From assembly GCF_003408705.1 (NCBI RefSeq), contig NZ_QAYL01000012.1, forward strand, positions 46,198 through 110,197: a stretch of 64,000 nt of DNA, in the 5' to 3' direction. A program made the translations under genes and the position numbers. The stretch is from Mycobacterium uberis (lineage in GTDB: Bacteria > Actinomycetota > Actinomycetes > Mycobacteriales > Mycobacteriaceae). Numbering within the stretch: position 1 is the stretch's first letter; each line of letters opens with the position of its first letter. Below the pieces are notes generated by a model. It saw nothing but the letters and a program-made list of their open reading frames with translations. It was not told the DNA's origin and did not search any database. Shown here in pieces: positions 29,678 to 40,050 of the stretch.

Positions 29678-30997
29678 CTATCCTCCTGGTAATGTCGCGG
29701 TATCTTGCATGACCTGCAGTTGAACCTGGGGCAGGGTCTTGTGGCCGGCGTTTGAGTGATGCGTCGAGTAGTTGAGCTGTCCCACCGTCGTGGCCACTCG
29801 CAACACATATGCATCGCGTGGCAGGGTGGGATCGCGGCCGGTGAAATCTGTGATGCGCTTGAGCCGATACCGCACAGTGTTTGGATGAACGAACAACTTG
29901 CGGGCGCAGGCCTCAATTGCGCCGCCGCAATCCAGATACGCGTTGAGTGTCTCGATGAGCGTCGACCCGACATCGGCCAATGGCCGCATTACGTCGGTAT
30001 GCAACGCCACGATCGCCGATGTATCCCCCATCAAGGCGCGTTCGGGCAGGAGTTCTCTGGCCTGCACAGGCCGGGGCGCTCCACTCCATCCGGCAACGGC
30101 GTTCATCCCGGAAATTGCCTCGCTTGCGCTGTGGTGGGCGGCAGTCAGCATCGGTGCTGTCGGTCCGATGACTACCGGACCGTCGGAGAACGCGTGCAGC
30201 AGGTCACTGAAAAACTTGTCGGTCGGCGCTAACTGGCCGGAGATGATCGCCACCAACCAGGTACCGTGTATGTCGGTCAACGCCGCGTGACCATGTCGGA
30301 TCGCAGTATCACGCACTTCCTGACTGGCTCGTTCGCTGCTGACCTTGCCGTTTGAGTCGTCGTGGCCTGGCGCCGGGGTGCCGACCACAACCGTCGCTGG
30401 CGCGGTCGTGTCCCAGTTTAACGCGGCCGCGCGAGACAACAGCTCAGGTCCAGTGTCGCCGCGCACCACCGCGTCGACGACGCTGGCTTCCATTCGGCTG
30501 TCCCAGGTGCCGCGCGCTTCAGCCGCGTCGGCATACGCCGTAGCGGCGGTGAACGCCAGGTCGCGGCTGTACTTCAAGATGCCCACGGTGAGCGTCGTCA
30601 ACTGCTCTTCGGAACGGGCCAGCAGCGGTACAACTTCTTCGAAGAACTCCATGGTGACTCGTACCATGTCCACAGTGTGGCGTAACGCGATTCTTCGAGT
30701 CAGATCTTGGGGCACCAGTTCGAACGCCTGCGCGGTGTAGCTCACGTCGCTGTGCGGGTCTTGCATCCACTCGACGAAGTTGACCACCGCTGTCTGCACC
30801 ACTAGCGCCACGCTGGCACGCTGAGACGCTTCCAGGTCGGCGAAGAACGGCAACCGTTCTTGCATTGCCGTGACCGCTTCAGTGGCTAGCCGACCTGAGT
30901 ACTGCTTCAACCGTCGCAGCAGCGAATCGGGCACGGTGTCCAGTAATTCCAGCGGCGACCTACGAGACGCTACAGGCACAAACTGATTGTCATTCAC
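29678..30997 (-). CDS. mabR: FAS-II transcriptional regulator MabR (PucR-type, Rv2242 orthologue)
   Basis: A 439-residue regulator of mycolic-acid synthesis genes. The N-terminal half (about 20-165) is the helical CdaR/PucR-type sensor region, followed by a GGDEF-like fold (about 165-330). The C-terminal helix-turn-helix has ACARKLFVHPNTVRYRLKRI at residues 362-381. The start ATG is 30997. It lies between aceE and fabD, as in M. tuberculosis. The protein is about 25 residues longer than its M. tuberculosis counterpart (414). The usual end near GQLNY is passed and the frame runs on through a tail ending TATLPGG. The original stop seems to have been lost. The regulated promoter lies just beyond its 3' end. 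Confidence 0.9.
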   Translation of the reverse strand: MNDNQFVPVASRRSPLELLDTVPDSLLRRLKQYSGRLATEAVTAMQERLPFFADLEASQRASVALVVQTAVVNFVEWMQDPHSDVSYTAQAFELVPQDLTRRIALRHTVDMVRVTMEFFEEVVPLLARSEEQLTTLTVGILKYSRDLAFTAATAYADAAEARGTWDSRMEASVVDAVVRGDTGPELLSRAAALNWDTTAPATVVVGTPAPGHDDSNGKVSSERASQEVRDTAIRHGHAALTDIHGTWLVAIISGQLAPTDKFFSDLLHAFSDGPVVIGPTAPMLTAAHHSASEAISGMNAVAGWSGAPRPVQARELLPERALMGDTSAIVALHTDVMRPLADVGSTLIETLNAYLDCGGAIEACARKLFVHPNTVRYRLKRITDFTGRDPTLPRDAYVLRVATTVGQLNYSTHHSNAGHKTLPQVQLQVMQDTATLPGG

Positions 30998-31082
30998 GCC
31001 TAAAAGCTACGCCAGGTTTCTGGAAGTTTCCCTCAAAGTAATGCTCGGCTCTATGCTGGTGTTTTACCGTGTGCTGGGATGG

Positions 31083-33875
31083 TTAAGTTTCCGGTCCCGG
31101 ATCAAACACTTGCTCTAGGGCGGCGTGAACGTCGTCGATCTTGTATTGGCGTGCAGCAGCGACCGGCACCGCCGGGTCGATCTCTCCATCGCGTGCCAGC
31201 GCCTCCAACACCGCGACCACTTGCGATTCGGCGTCGGTGTTGAAATAGCGCCGGGCTGCCGGCCGGGTATCAGAAAAGCCGAACCCGTCAGTGCCCAGCG
31301 TAACATAGGTGCCCGGCACCCACGGCCGGATCTGTTCGGGCACCGCGCGCATCCAATCCGACACCGCGATTACCGGTCCAGCAAAGTCTGCGAGGACCTG
31401 GGTTACGTAGGGGACACCGGCCGGCTGGTCGGGGTAACGTAGCTTGGCCGTATCGACGGATACTCCGTCGCGATTCAGCTCGCTCCAACTGGTCACCGAC
31501 CACACATCAGTGGCGACATCCCACTGGGTAGACAATATCTTGGCGGCTTTCAGCGCCGCGGGCATGGCCACTCCAGAGGCCAAGATATGCGCCTTGTGGG
31601 ACAGTCGCTCTGTAGCGGTGTGGTAGCGGTAGATACCGCGCAGCACGCCTTCGGGATCAAAGTTATCTGGTTCGGGCGGGTGTGGGTATGGCTCGTTGTA
31701 GACGGCTACATAGAAGAACACGTTCTCCGGGTCCTCCCCAAACATCCGGGCCAGCCCGCTTTCCACGATGTAGGCGATTTCGTAGGCAAACGCGGGGTCA
31801 TAGGCGACGACTGCCGGATTGGTGGCCGCCAACAGCAGCGAGTGGCCGTCGGCGTGTTGCAGCCCTTCACCGGTCAACGTGGTGCGTCCCGCGGTGGCCC
31901 CGAGTAGGAAGCCGCGTGCCATTTGGTCAGCTGCGGCCCATAGGCCGTCACCGGTGCGTTGGAAGCCGAACATCGAATAGAAGATGTAGATCGGGATCAT
32001 CGGTTGGTTGTGCGTCGAATATGATGTGCCGACCGCGGTGAAACACGCTACCGATCCGGCTTCGTTAATGCCTTCATGTAAGATCTGCCCGACTTTGCTT
32101 TCCTTGTACGCCAACATCAGCTGGGCGTCGACGGCGGTGTATAGTTGGCCACTGCGGTTATAGATCTTCAACGACGGAAACCATGAGTCCATACCGAAGG
32201 TGCGCGCTTCGTCGGGAATGATTGGAACAATTCGCGGGCCGATTTCTTTATCCCGCAGCACTTCTTTAAATGTACGCACGATCGCCATGGTGGTGGCGAT
32301 TTCTTGTTGTCCTGATCCCTTCTTAAGCGGAGCGTAGATGTCGCGGCTGGGAAGCGTTAGCGCATTCGATTTGGTTCGGCGCTCAGGCAGGAACCCCCCC
32401 AGGACGCGGCGCCGGTCGATCAGATAGCGGATCTCGGGGGCGTCGGGGCCGGGGTGATAATACGGCGGCAGGTAGGGATTTTCCTCTAGTTGGGCATCCG
32501 AAATCGGAATCCGTTGAGTGTCGCGAAACTCCTTAAGACCCTGTAGAGTCAGTTTTTTCATTTGGTGAGTGGCGTTGCGGCCCTCGAAATGCTTGCCCAG
32601 TGCATAGCCTTTGATGGTTTTGGCCAGGATCACCGTTGGCTGCCCCTTGTGGTCGACGGCGGCGCGGTAGGCGGCGTAAACTTTGCGGTAGTCGTGACCG
32701 CCCCGCTTGAGATTCCAGATTTCCTGGTCCGTCATATGTTCCACCAGGGCTTTGGTGCGTGGGTCGCGTCCGAAGAAGTGATCACGGACAAAGCGGCCGT
32801 TGTTGGCTTTATACGTTTGGTAGTCCCCATCAAGCGTGACGTTCATCAAGTTAACCAGGACACCGTCCCGATCAGCATGTAACAGTGCGTCCCATTCGCG
32901 GCCCCACACCACTTTGATGACGTTCCATCCGGCTCCGCGGAAGAACGACTCCAGCTCCTGGATGATCTTACCGTTGCCGCGCACCGGACCGTCGAGACGC
33001 TGAAGGTTGCAGTTGATGACGAAAGTCAGGTTGTCCAGGCCCTCGAGGGCTGCGACATGCGCGAGCCCGCGACTTTCGGGCTCGTCCATTTCACCGTCAC
33101 CCAAAAAGCACCACACGTGCTGGTCGGAGGTGTCCTTGATGCCCCGGTCATGCAGATAGTGGTTGAACCGTGCCTGGTAAATGGCGTTGAGCGGGCCCAG
33201 GCCCATCGATACAGTGGGGAATTCCCAGAAGTCGGGCATCAGCCGCGGGTGCGGGTAGGATGGCAACCCGCCGCCGGGATGACTGTGTTCCTGGCGGAAA
33301 CCATCAAGCTGATCCGCGCTGAGTCGACCCTCGAGGAAGGCGCGCGCGTAGATTCCGGGGGATGCGTGACCCTGGATAAGCACCTGATCTCCGCCGCCGG
33401 GATGCGATTTGCCTCGGAAAAAGTGGTTGAACCCGACCTCGTAGAGTGCTGCGGATGATGCGTAGGTCGAGATATGACCACCGACACCCGTACCCGGTCG
33501 TTGTGCGCGGTGCACCATAATCGCCGCGTTCCATCTGATCCAGGCGCGGTAACGACGTTCGATGTCCTCGTCGCCAGGGAACCACGGCTCGAGCTCGGTT
33601 GGGATGGTGTTGACGTAGTCGGTCGATGTCAGCGCCGGGATTGCCACCCGCTGCTCGTCGGCTCGTTCCAATAGCCGCAGCATCAGATATCGCGCCCGCG
33701 ACGGCCCCGAGCGCTCCAGCAGTGCGTCAAAGGATTCCAGCCACTCCGACGTCTCCTCAGGGTCGGTATCGGGCAGATACGACGCGACACCTTCGCGGAT
33801 CACCTGAATGCGGTCGGGTTCACTTGCGCTGCTCGGGGCTTTGGTCAGATCCGGGCGCGCGAACTCGGTTGTCAA
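31083..33875 (-). CDS. aceE: Pyruvate dehydrogenase E1 component AceE (homodimeric type)
   Basis: A 930-residue thiamine diphosphate enzyme that decarboxylates pyruvate and passes the acetyl group to the E2 subunit of the PDH complex. The ThDP-binding signature [10 protein letters not shown] lies near residue 260 with the following N-C-N-L-Q-R-L-D-G segment. The transketolase-like domain has [13 protein letters not shown] and the C-terminal domain has [14 protein letters not shown]. The likely start is TTG 33875 ([10 protein letters not shown] as in relatives), with AGGAG 9-13 nt upstream. It is the first gene of the minus-strand block leading to mabR and the FAS-II operon. The 85-bp gap to mabR makes separate promoters possible. 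Confidence 0.96.
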   Translation of the reverse strand: MTTEFARPDLTKAPSSASEPDRIQVIREGVASYLPDTDPEETSEWLESFDALLERSGPSRARYLMLRLLERADEQRVAIPALTSTDYVNTIPTELEPWFPGDEDIERRYRAWIRWNAAIMVHRAQRPGTGVGGHISTYASSAALYEVGFNHFFRGKSHPGGGDQVLIQGHASPGIYARAFLEGRLSADQLDGFRQEHSHPGGGLPSYPHPRLMPDFWEFPTVSMGLGPLNAIYQARFNHYLHDRGIKDTSDQHVWCFLGDGEMDEPESRGLAHVAALEGLDNLTFVINCNLQRLDGPVRGNGKIIQELESFFRGAGWNVIKVVWGREWDALLHADRDGVLVNLMNVTLDGDYQTYKANNGRFVRDHFFGRDPRTKALVEHMTDQEIWNLKRGGHDYRKVYAAYRAAVDHKGQPTVILAKTIKGYALGKHFEGRNATHQMKKLTLQGLKEFRDTQRIPISDAQLEENPYLPPYYHPGPDAPEIRYLIDRRRVLGGFLPERRTKSNALTLPSRDIYAPLKKGSGQQEIATTMAIVRTFKEVLRDKEIGPRIVPIIPDEARTFGMDSWFPSLKIYNRSGQLYTAVDAQLMLAYKESKVGQILHEGINEAGSVACFTAVGTSYSTHNQPMIPIYIFYSMFGFQRTGDGLWAAADQMARGFLLGATAGRTTLTGEGLQHADGHSLLLAATNPAVVAYDPAFAYEIAYIVESGLARMFGEDPENVFFYVAVYNEPYPHPPEPDNFDPEGVLRGIYRYHTATERLSHKAHILASGVAMPAALKAAKILSTQWDVATDVWSVTSWSELNRDGVSVDTAKLRYPDQPAGVPYVTQVLADFAGPVIAVSDWMRAVPEQIRPWVPGTYVTLGTDGFGFSDTRPAARRYFNTDAESQVVAVLEALARDGEIDPAVPVAAARQYKIDDVHAALEQVFDPGPET

Positions 33876-34150
33876 CGCACTACTCCTGTAGTTGGCGGGA
33901 TACTGGCTAGGATGATGCTGTTGGGTTTATCTCGATCATCGCTCCATTATCGTGCCGCACCGGCATTTTGGGCCGTTAGCCGCTGGCCGATCGTCCTTTG
34001 AAGATCCCTCGAGTTAGGTGCGTGACGAGACCGTTGTCGACTTGAACCTGATGCGTCGTGGGCGCGGTGGGACTCGTGAACCGGCAATGTCACAGGCTGT
34101 GCTCACCGTACGGCGCGCCATTCCACGCAGGCGCTTGGGGGGACGGTCCT

Positions 34151-34716
34151 CATCTAGGCCTAAAGCGAGTTGCGTTGTTGCTCGGCTGTAGCGTGGCGGC
34201 CTTGATAGGCATTGTGGGCTGTACTGTCGTGACTGATGGGACAAGCAACACCGGACACCCGGACACCATGGTCGCTTCGGTCTATCCTTGCCTCCGTGTC
34301 CGCATCAGCGGTTAGTTCTAGTATCCGAGAGTCGCAGCGGCAACAATTGCTTACCACCACGTGCTTACCACCACGGCAATTCGCAGCGCATGTGATTCGC
34401 TTATTGCCCCCAGCAGCTCCGCAATAGACAAGGTGAACGCTTTTGTCGGGTCGTTCAATCAGGGCCACAACACCAGTTCTAACCGAAGGGCCGGCCATAG
34501 ACGCGCTGAACAACAGCGCTTCGACGGTGGTAAGCGGTCTCACCAAAGCGTTGTCATCGCAGCTGCGTGATGCGCTCAACGCGTATCTCAATACCGCACG
34601 TACCGATGGCTAAAGCCATCGGTACGTGCGCCCTGACGTTGGAGTTCAACAGGTGGGTCGATCGGCTTAACGACACCAAGACCAAAGCATTGAAACTGTG
34701 CATGGCTTCGTTCTGA
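34151..34716 (+). pseudogene. Lipoprotein (Rv2240c orthologue) pseudogene
   Basis: The signal sequence KRVALLLGCSVAALIGIVGC with a lipobox-type cysteine is followed by TVVTDGTSNTG. A second frame gives [18 protein letters not shown], then [20 protein letters not shown] and [15 protein letters not shown] third frame gives [20 protein letters not shown] and CMASF with a stop at 34714-34716. All match Rv2240c in order. At least two frameshifts are present. A 34-bp hairpin (34596-34629) sits exactly where the second frame breaks. Confidence 0.8.
34596..34629. repeat. 15-bp inverted repeat with 4-base loop inside the lipoprotein pseudogene
   Basis: GCACGTACCGATGGC (34596-34610) and its exact reverse complement (34615-34629) flank TAAA. 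It lies in former coding sequence, not at the gene end, so it is not the natural terminator. It coincides with the frame break between the A-R-T-D-G and A-I-G-T-C segments. Confidence 0.9.
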
Positions 34717-34814
34717 GGTAGCCGCCCGGGCCGAGGTCGGCTTGTGCAACGATAGTGCCCGTAGTAACGGCATGCAGATCAGTTTCGCGGATAGTTCTTA
34801 AAGGAGGCTCTACG

Positions 34815-35237
34815 GTGGTCGCGGCGGATCACGCCCCGAGCTTCGCTCGCAAACTGGGCATCCAACGGGGCCAAGTTGTCCAAGAGTGGGGCTGGGACGA
34901 AGACACCGACGACGGCATCCGTGCAGCGGTTGAAGAGGCGTGTGGTGGCGAATTGCTTGACGAAGATACCGACGAGGTGGTTGATGTCGCCTTGCTGTGG
35001 TGGCGGGACGGAGACGGGGATCTGGTGGACACCCTAATGGACGCGATCACCCCGCTCGCTGAAGACGGAGTGATCTGGGTGCTAACCCCTAAGACAGGAA
35101 AGCCCGGTTACGTATTACCTGCTGAGATCGCAGAGGCGGCCCCTACCGCCGGCCTGATGCCGACCTCGTCAGTCAACCTGGGTGACTGGAGTGCTAGCCG
35201 GTTAGTGCAGCCGAAGTCGCGGGCCGGGAAGCGCTGA
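34815..35237 (+). CDS. DUF3052 family protein (Rv2239c orthologue)
   Basis: A 140-residue protein of the actinobacterial DUF3052 family, function unknown. GTG 34815 is chosen because AAGGAGG at 34801-34807 lies 7 nt upstream and the translation begins VVAADHAP as in relatives. Visible features are an acidic stretch EDTDDGIRAAVEEACGGELL, a central WWRDGDGDLVDTLMDA and the C-terminal GKPGYVLPAEIAEAAPTAGL region, which is strongly conserved. No membrane segment is seen. Its stop overlaps the ahpE ATG (TGATG), so the two are probably co-translated. The family is often found beside ahpE in mycobacteria. Confidence 0.9.
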   Translation: MVAADHAPSFARKLGIQRGQVVQEWGWDEDTDDGIRAAVEEACGGELLDEDTDEVVDVALLWWRDGDGDLVDTLMDAITPLAEDGVIWVLTPKTGKPGYVLPAEIAEAAPTAGLMPTSSVNLGDWSASRLVQPKSRAGKR

Positions 35238-35698
35238 TGCTGAGCGTCGGAGCCACCGCTCCCGACTTCACGCTGCGCGATCAGAATCAGCAGTTCGTCA
35301 CGCTCAGCGGCTATCGCGGGGTCAAGAATGTGTTGCTGGTGTTTTTTCCGCTGGCATTTACCGGGATCTGCCAGGGTGAGCTGGGCCAGTTGCGCGATTA
35401 CCTGCCTGAGTTCGAAAACGACGACAGCGTGGCGTTGACCATTTCGGTTGGACCACCGCCCACACACAAGATCTGGGCGACCCAGAGCGGATTCCTATTT
35501 CCGGTGTTGTCGGACTTCTGGCCACATGGTGCGGTAAGCCAACACTACGGCGTCTTCAACGACACCGCAGGCTATGCCAACCGCGGTACCTTCGTCGTCG
35601 ATCGGTCGGGGATCATTCGGTTCGCCGAGATGAAGCAGCCCGGTGAGGCTCGCGACCAGCGGCTGTGGACTCAGGCCTTAGCGGTACTGAGGGCTTGA
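35237..35698 (+). CDS. ahpE: Peroxiredoxin AhpE (1-Cys type)
   Basis: A 153-residue peroxiredoxin that reduces hydroperoxides and peroxynitrite. The peroxidatic Cys45 is in FPLAFTGICQGELG and the supporting Thr42 and Arg are kept. No resolving cysteine is seen, as in M. tuberculosis AhpE (Rv2238c), whose sulfenic acid is reduced via mycothiol/mycoredoxin. It overlaps the upstream gene by TGATG. Tandem placement with mycothiol-dependent MscR elsewhere in the window fits a retained thiol-redox system. Confidence 0.95.
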   Translation: MLSVGATAPDFTLRDQNQQFVTLSGYRGVKNVLLVFFPLAFTGICQGELGQLRDYLPEFENDDSVALTISVGPPPTHKIWATQSGFLFPVLSDFWPHGAVSQHYGVFNDTAGYANRGTFVVDRSGIIRFAEMKQPGEARDQRLWTQALAVLRA

Positions 35699-35744
35699 CG
35701 TTTTGGGCGGTTGACCTCCGGACGTGTAGCCTGCGGCGGGCAAG

Positions 35745-35816
35745 GGGCGCGTAGCTCAGTGGTAGAGCTCTGGTTTTACACACCAGCGGTCGGCGGTTCG
35801 ATACCGTCCGCGCCCA
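35745..35816 (+). tRNA. tRNA-Val (TAC)
   Basis: Acceptor stem GGGCGCG (35745-35751) pairs with CGCGCCC (35809-35815), with discriminator A 35816. The anticodon stem CTGGT/ACCAG encloses TTTACAC with anticodon TAC. The T stem GGCGG/CCGTC (one G-U) encloses TTCGATA. CCA is not encoded. The 3' half from 35772 recurs in decayed form at 40051-40093, consistent with its use as an attachment site. Confidence 0.95.
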
Positions 35817-36609
35817 CGAGCGAAGCAACAGGCAGAGGTTGGTGGTTCGACTTTGGGATATGAAGCCTGCCAAACCCTCGTGAAGCCGGGAACAGGCCAG
35901 TGAGTATACGCAGAAATCAGAAATCTTCGCCGATAATGGTCCTGCCTCGGGACACCTGGGTCGTTGCCACATAAGACGGAACTCCGCTTCGCCCTTCATT
36001 ACGTGGTTCATCGTTTCGGGTACGGACTACCGCTGCATTTGGGTTCGGCATGTATCCGACGAAGTAGGAGAGTTCGGACGGCGGTGCAACATGATTGGTG
36101 TTGTGTTCGAGGATGCCTGACAGCCACCGATACTTCCGGTTTGGCCACAGCCTCCTCATCAAACGTGGTCATCGGTCGATCTGATCATCGTCTTGAGTCG
36201 CTGGGTAATGGTTCTGCCCACACCCGGCGAGGCGTTCCTCATCAGCGTCCACAGCACGTTGGCGATGTTTATTCAAGTAAGTTAGGTAGATTGAGCACTC
36301 CCGACTCCGCGCCACTGATTGCCAAGCGAGCTAATCGGATCATCGAGCCAGGCTTTGTCGCTGACAAGCTTAAAAATTTGCCAGTAGAAGTCCTGAACGC
36401 GCTCGATTTGAAGCAACCCGTGCTCGCCGAGTGCGGTCTCTTCGGTAATCGCCGATAGATCTCGATCATGGAAGCCGGGGCGTGGTTGCTTCTCGGATCT
36501 GGATGATGAACTGTTGTCACCAAGGTCGGCGTCGGACGATGGAGTAGGTATATCGGCATCTGATTGACGATAATCGACGAGTTTACGTAGCCCATGCTTG
36601 CGGGGTTAC
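35817..36609. other. Element left arm, no gene recognised
   Basis: The plus-strand open stretch 35964-36458 has a final part reading LSTPDSAPLIAKRANRIIEP that looks protein-like, but no family can be named. Confidence 0.4.
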
Positions 36610-37200
36610 TCAGCGGTTGCCGGTAGCACGCGACCGACCCATCCTGCCGGACGTCAGCACGTCGTCGTACACGTGACCGTAGACCTGCAGCGTGATTGCC
36701 GGGTCATGGCCCAGTCACTCGGCCGTTGTCGACTGTGTGGTGCCTCCGTCGAGCAGCCTTGTGGCGGTGGTGTGCCGGACATCGTGCAGTTGGATCACCA
36801 GCACTCCAGCTACCATGCAGTGAGTGGCGAAGGCCTTGAAGTATGTCTCGGGTCGTATGGCGGAGTCGTCGGCGTGAACTGCCATCAGATCTGTATCAGG
36901 TAAGCTCCCGCCGAGCGTCAGGTGCTCCTCGGCTTGCCGGGTCTTGAACAATCGCGGCATGGTGAGCACGTCACACGGTGTTGGCAGCGTCCGTGCCGAC
37001 CGCGTTGACGGCGGCGCTCCCGTTACTGTGCTGTCGTAGACGACCATCCTGCCCTGAGCGGCGGTAGATCGTCCCAGCGTCGAGTCAACATCAGCCCACC
37101 GCAGTTTCAGAACCTCTGATCGGCGCAGCCCGGCCAACGTCAGTAGCCAGCACGCTGCCAGCCACATGTGGGTGGAACGTTGTGTCCTGCTCCGACGTCT
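36610..37200 (-). pseudogene. Phage-type tyrosine integrase pseudogene
   Basis: The catalytic domain reads on the minus strand. LAGLRRSEVLKLRWADVD (37070-37140) holds the first catalytic Arg. LHDVRHTTATRLLDGG (36730-36790) holds the H-x-x-R-H box. After a TGA in place of Trp come LGHDPAITLQVYGHVYDDVL (36640-36700), with the conserved G-H and nucleophile Tyr, and then RATGNR and the stop at 36610. The catalytic Lys strand falls near 36990-37040. The N-terminal DNA-binding part above 37200 is not readable. One nonsense codon (E-TGA-L for E-W-L) plus a lost N-terminus kill it. Its 3' end lies about 800 bp from the tRNA. Confidence 0.82.
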
Positions 37201-39149
37201 ACGTGGACATCTCGGCGGCTATGGTCTTGGGTCTAGTGGTACTCGGTCAGCGTGTTGGGTCGCATGTTTCGGTGACTGTCGGGCCATTCCGTTAGGAACA
37301 CGCCGACGGTAGTTTTCTACCCTCGGGGCAGTGGATGATCGTGTGTTGCGACAGAAGGCCTGGCGCATTTGCGTATATCCGAGGTTGGTGCGCAGGCTAA
37401 ACCTCTGACAATGGAGAATAGAGGATGACGAAGCATCCGACCTTCTGTCAACTCTCGTTGACGTTGTGCTGCCGCTTCCAAGCCTTATGAGTTCAGCCTC
37501 TATTTGGCCTGCTACTTTGGGCAACCGAGTTTTGCGGCGGTGAAGTGCGCATCGGAAAGCGAACAATTAGTGCGTGGCTGGGCAAGGGAACCCGCTCTAG
37601 TCAGGGTAACTCTCAGTACGTCACCGAGAAATTGAATATGCTCACCGAGATGGGCTTCATCGCCGTAGGCGGCACATCGTGGGAGAGAAATAGTACCGTG
37701 TTTTGTTGCCTGGGTCAGTTCCAGCCATTAGTTAAAGGTGATCGCAACGTCGGAGTCGCTAGAGCGAGAGCCGGACTACTTCACCGACCCGGCACTGCGG
37801 GGCCGAACTGATGGAGCGCGACAAATATAGAAAATATAGAGACAAATAGATTTGTCGCTGTTATGGCGAGGCGGTGATGGCGGCGACAGTAACCCCTCGA
37901 CCACATACGGCCTCAGTCGCTTGGTGGGCCGAATACGCCCGAGAACTCTACCGCTGCTTGCCGGACCTGCAATGCGATCAAGTTGAGGCTGCGCCTACAA
38001 AGCGGCAGTATCCGACATACTCGCTGCCCTGGTGTGCAGAAGAACCGGGCAGAACTCGAGAGGCTAGAGGTTAGCAGGAATGTCCGGCAGGGTGATCCGC
38101 TTGGTGAGTAGGTACGAAGCGAGCTAGCGAGCGTATGTCTCAGGTAACACGCCCGGCTCCGGCATCCGCTGCGTAATCGACTTGACACTCGGGATCGTCT
38201 CAAAGACTGCTGCGAGTGGATCTGCCGCCTTCGGCCAGGTGTATGGTGAGGCCGACGGTCAGCAACGTCACCAGTACTGTGGTTCGACAACAACCACCTC
38301 GTTAACGGGTTCGGGCATCCGCCCTAGACGCAGTGTTGCTTGTCCTCGCCGACATCTAAATACGGCTGTTGGGCAAATCTGACCTGGGCGAAACGACTTC
38401 TCGATTCGATTGTTCGATACTGTGAGCCACCGCGTACGCTGGGGCGGATCTTCGCGGAAAACAACCATTAGGTGGAAAACAACCATTAGGTAGTGCGTCT
38501 CAACGGTCTGGTTGGTCAACGTGGTCGCGGTGTATCAACGCTCACGTTCGAAGGCGTCTACGGCATTCTGTCTAAACTGGCCGATCGTCTGTGTCAGCAG
38601 GGGGACCGCCTCTAAGTTGGCATTCTTGGTAGCTCACGAGCTCGTCCACAGACTGTTTCCTATAGTGGCAGGCCAATCAGCTGCCAGGTGGCAGAATTGC
38701 AACCGGATTGCTGCAAGCTCAGGATCGCCCATAGTCTATACACTGTAGAAAGCCAGTCGGTCCCGTCCGACTCGAACACCTGAGGTGCTACGCGGGTTTG
38801 GTGGGCATTTTCGCGCTGTTAAGAGCTAGCTTTGTTGCAGGAGAAGGCCGAGTGTCCGTTACTTCGAACGAATCCTCACTTAACTCCATGCGGGAGCTCA
38901 ATTAGGACGCTAGCCATTCGCAGCAACCTCGCCTCTGGCGTGCAGGTTATTGATTGCGTGCGACTGCTAGTGGGTCTAAGGTGGAGGCCTGCTACCGGTT
39001 GATTGCGTCCAACACAGCCCTTCGTCGTTAGGTGGAAGATGTCGACGCGACGATCCTGCCGTGTCACTGGAGTCTTGGGCACCTCGTGTGGTTGTTCGCC
39101 GAAGCTTCGCGGTAGCAGTCCGGCTTGCTGCTTAAGCTCTTAAGGTATA
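37201..39149. other. Element interior, mostly unassigned
   Basis: The plus frame at 37545-37811 reads ISAWLGKGTRSSQGNSQYVT and EKLNMLTEMGFIAVGG, which resembles a winged helix-like DNA-binding segment of the kind seen in phage or plasmid proteins. That is a weak impression. The plus stretch 37874-38074 (68 codons) and others are unassignable. Confidence 0.4.
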
Positions 39150-39661
39150 TTAGTCCCGCCAGCGCTGCCCGAGGGCCTTTGCCGCGGTGGACACCTTCAT
39201 CACTATATAACGCTCACGGTTCCTGACCGGGGATGAAGAAGTAGTCATGCTCGTAGAACGACTGTGCCTCGTCGTCGATCGCATCGACGACGATAAGCTG
39301 CTCGCCGCCGATCTCGGATGCGGCGACGGCTTTCCCCAGTACATTCAGGAGCATATCTTTATCCATGCAGTGCCACTGCATAATTGCTAGACGAGCAATC
39401 AGGCGCCCGGCTATGGTTCCTGACACACCGTCATCTTTGCGTACGACCTCGGTGGACCAGATGGCGAAAGAGGCATAGACTTTCTGCTCCCCAGGCAGAG
39501 TCCACACGTACACGTGCGCTACTCTGCTGCCATTCGCGCGGCAGGCCTGCTTGACTAGCCAGGTATTGAGCGATTTGTTGCTGCAGTCGAACCCCTTTAG
39601 AGTCTGGCTATTGTCCGGTCGTGCGGACTTGAACACGCACCAGCGTCTCGTTAACGATCAT
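39150..39661 (-). pseudogene. GNAT acetyltransferase toxin (TacT/Rv0919-type) pseudogene
   Basis: The minus strand reads GFDCSNKSLNTWLVKQACR, the typical N-terminal F-x-C-x-x-x-x-L-x-x-W-L motif of TacT/AtaT-type toxins. These acetylate the amino group of charged tRNA. It continues with RVAHVYVW, YASFAIW, GRLIARLAIMQWHCMDKDML and LNVLGKAVAASEIGGEQLIV. The usual acetyl-CoA loop R-x-x-G-K-G-x-G is changed to H-C-M-D-K-D-M-L. VDAIDDEAQSFYEHDYFFIP follows, then a frameshift before ERYIVMKVSTAAKALG. The start is probably ATG 39661, followed by a frameshift. The core frame (39214-39636) is still open, but the loop is mutated. Confidence 0.75.
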
Positions 39662-39905
39662 AGATCTACGTGTTACTACCACCCGCCGCGGCGCAACGTC
39701 AGCAACGTTCAGCGGGGACATGAGCTTGTCGAGTTGTTCGGGCTTCATCACCGTTAACGACTCCTACTGCCGGACGTTCTCGGCGTGTTGCATCGTAGCT
39801 TTCCGGACGAACTCTGAGATCGGCTCATGTACAGCATTGGCGGCTGGCTGAATGCGGTCCACCGCTGTTTGCTCCGCGCGATGCGCTTCGTTTGACTGCT
39901 ACGGT
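39662..39905 (-). pseudogene. DUF1778 antitoxin pseudogene (partner of the GNAT toxin)
   Basis: Immediately upstream of the toxin, one minus-strand frame gives EAHRAEQTAVDRIQPAAN, then AVHEPISEFVRKATMQHAEN, matching the DUF1778 antitoxin core (S-x-S-E-F-V-R-x-A-A-L-x-x-A). TAG/TGA stops precede MKPEQLDKLMSPLNVADVAP, the toxin-binding C-terminal arm. The N-terminal ribbon-helix-helix is not readable. Antitoxin-then-toxin order and close spacing match known TacAT-type pairs (M. tuberculosis Rv0918/Rv0919). Confidence 0.7.
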
Positions 39906-40050
39906 GCCACTTTACTTTCCATCGAACGATGGTACGTACATTGCTAAAGCAAATCTATGCCGGCATCGAGTCGGCGCTATCTTTATAGCGCCACGAGTGT
40001 GCCAAGATGGAGTATGGCACCGAGTGAAACGTGGTCGATGGCCTTGCCCA

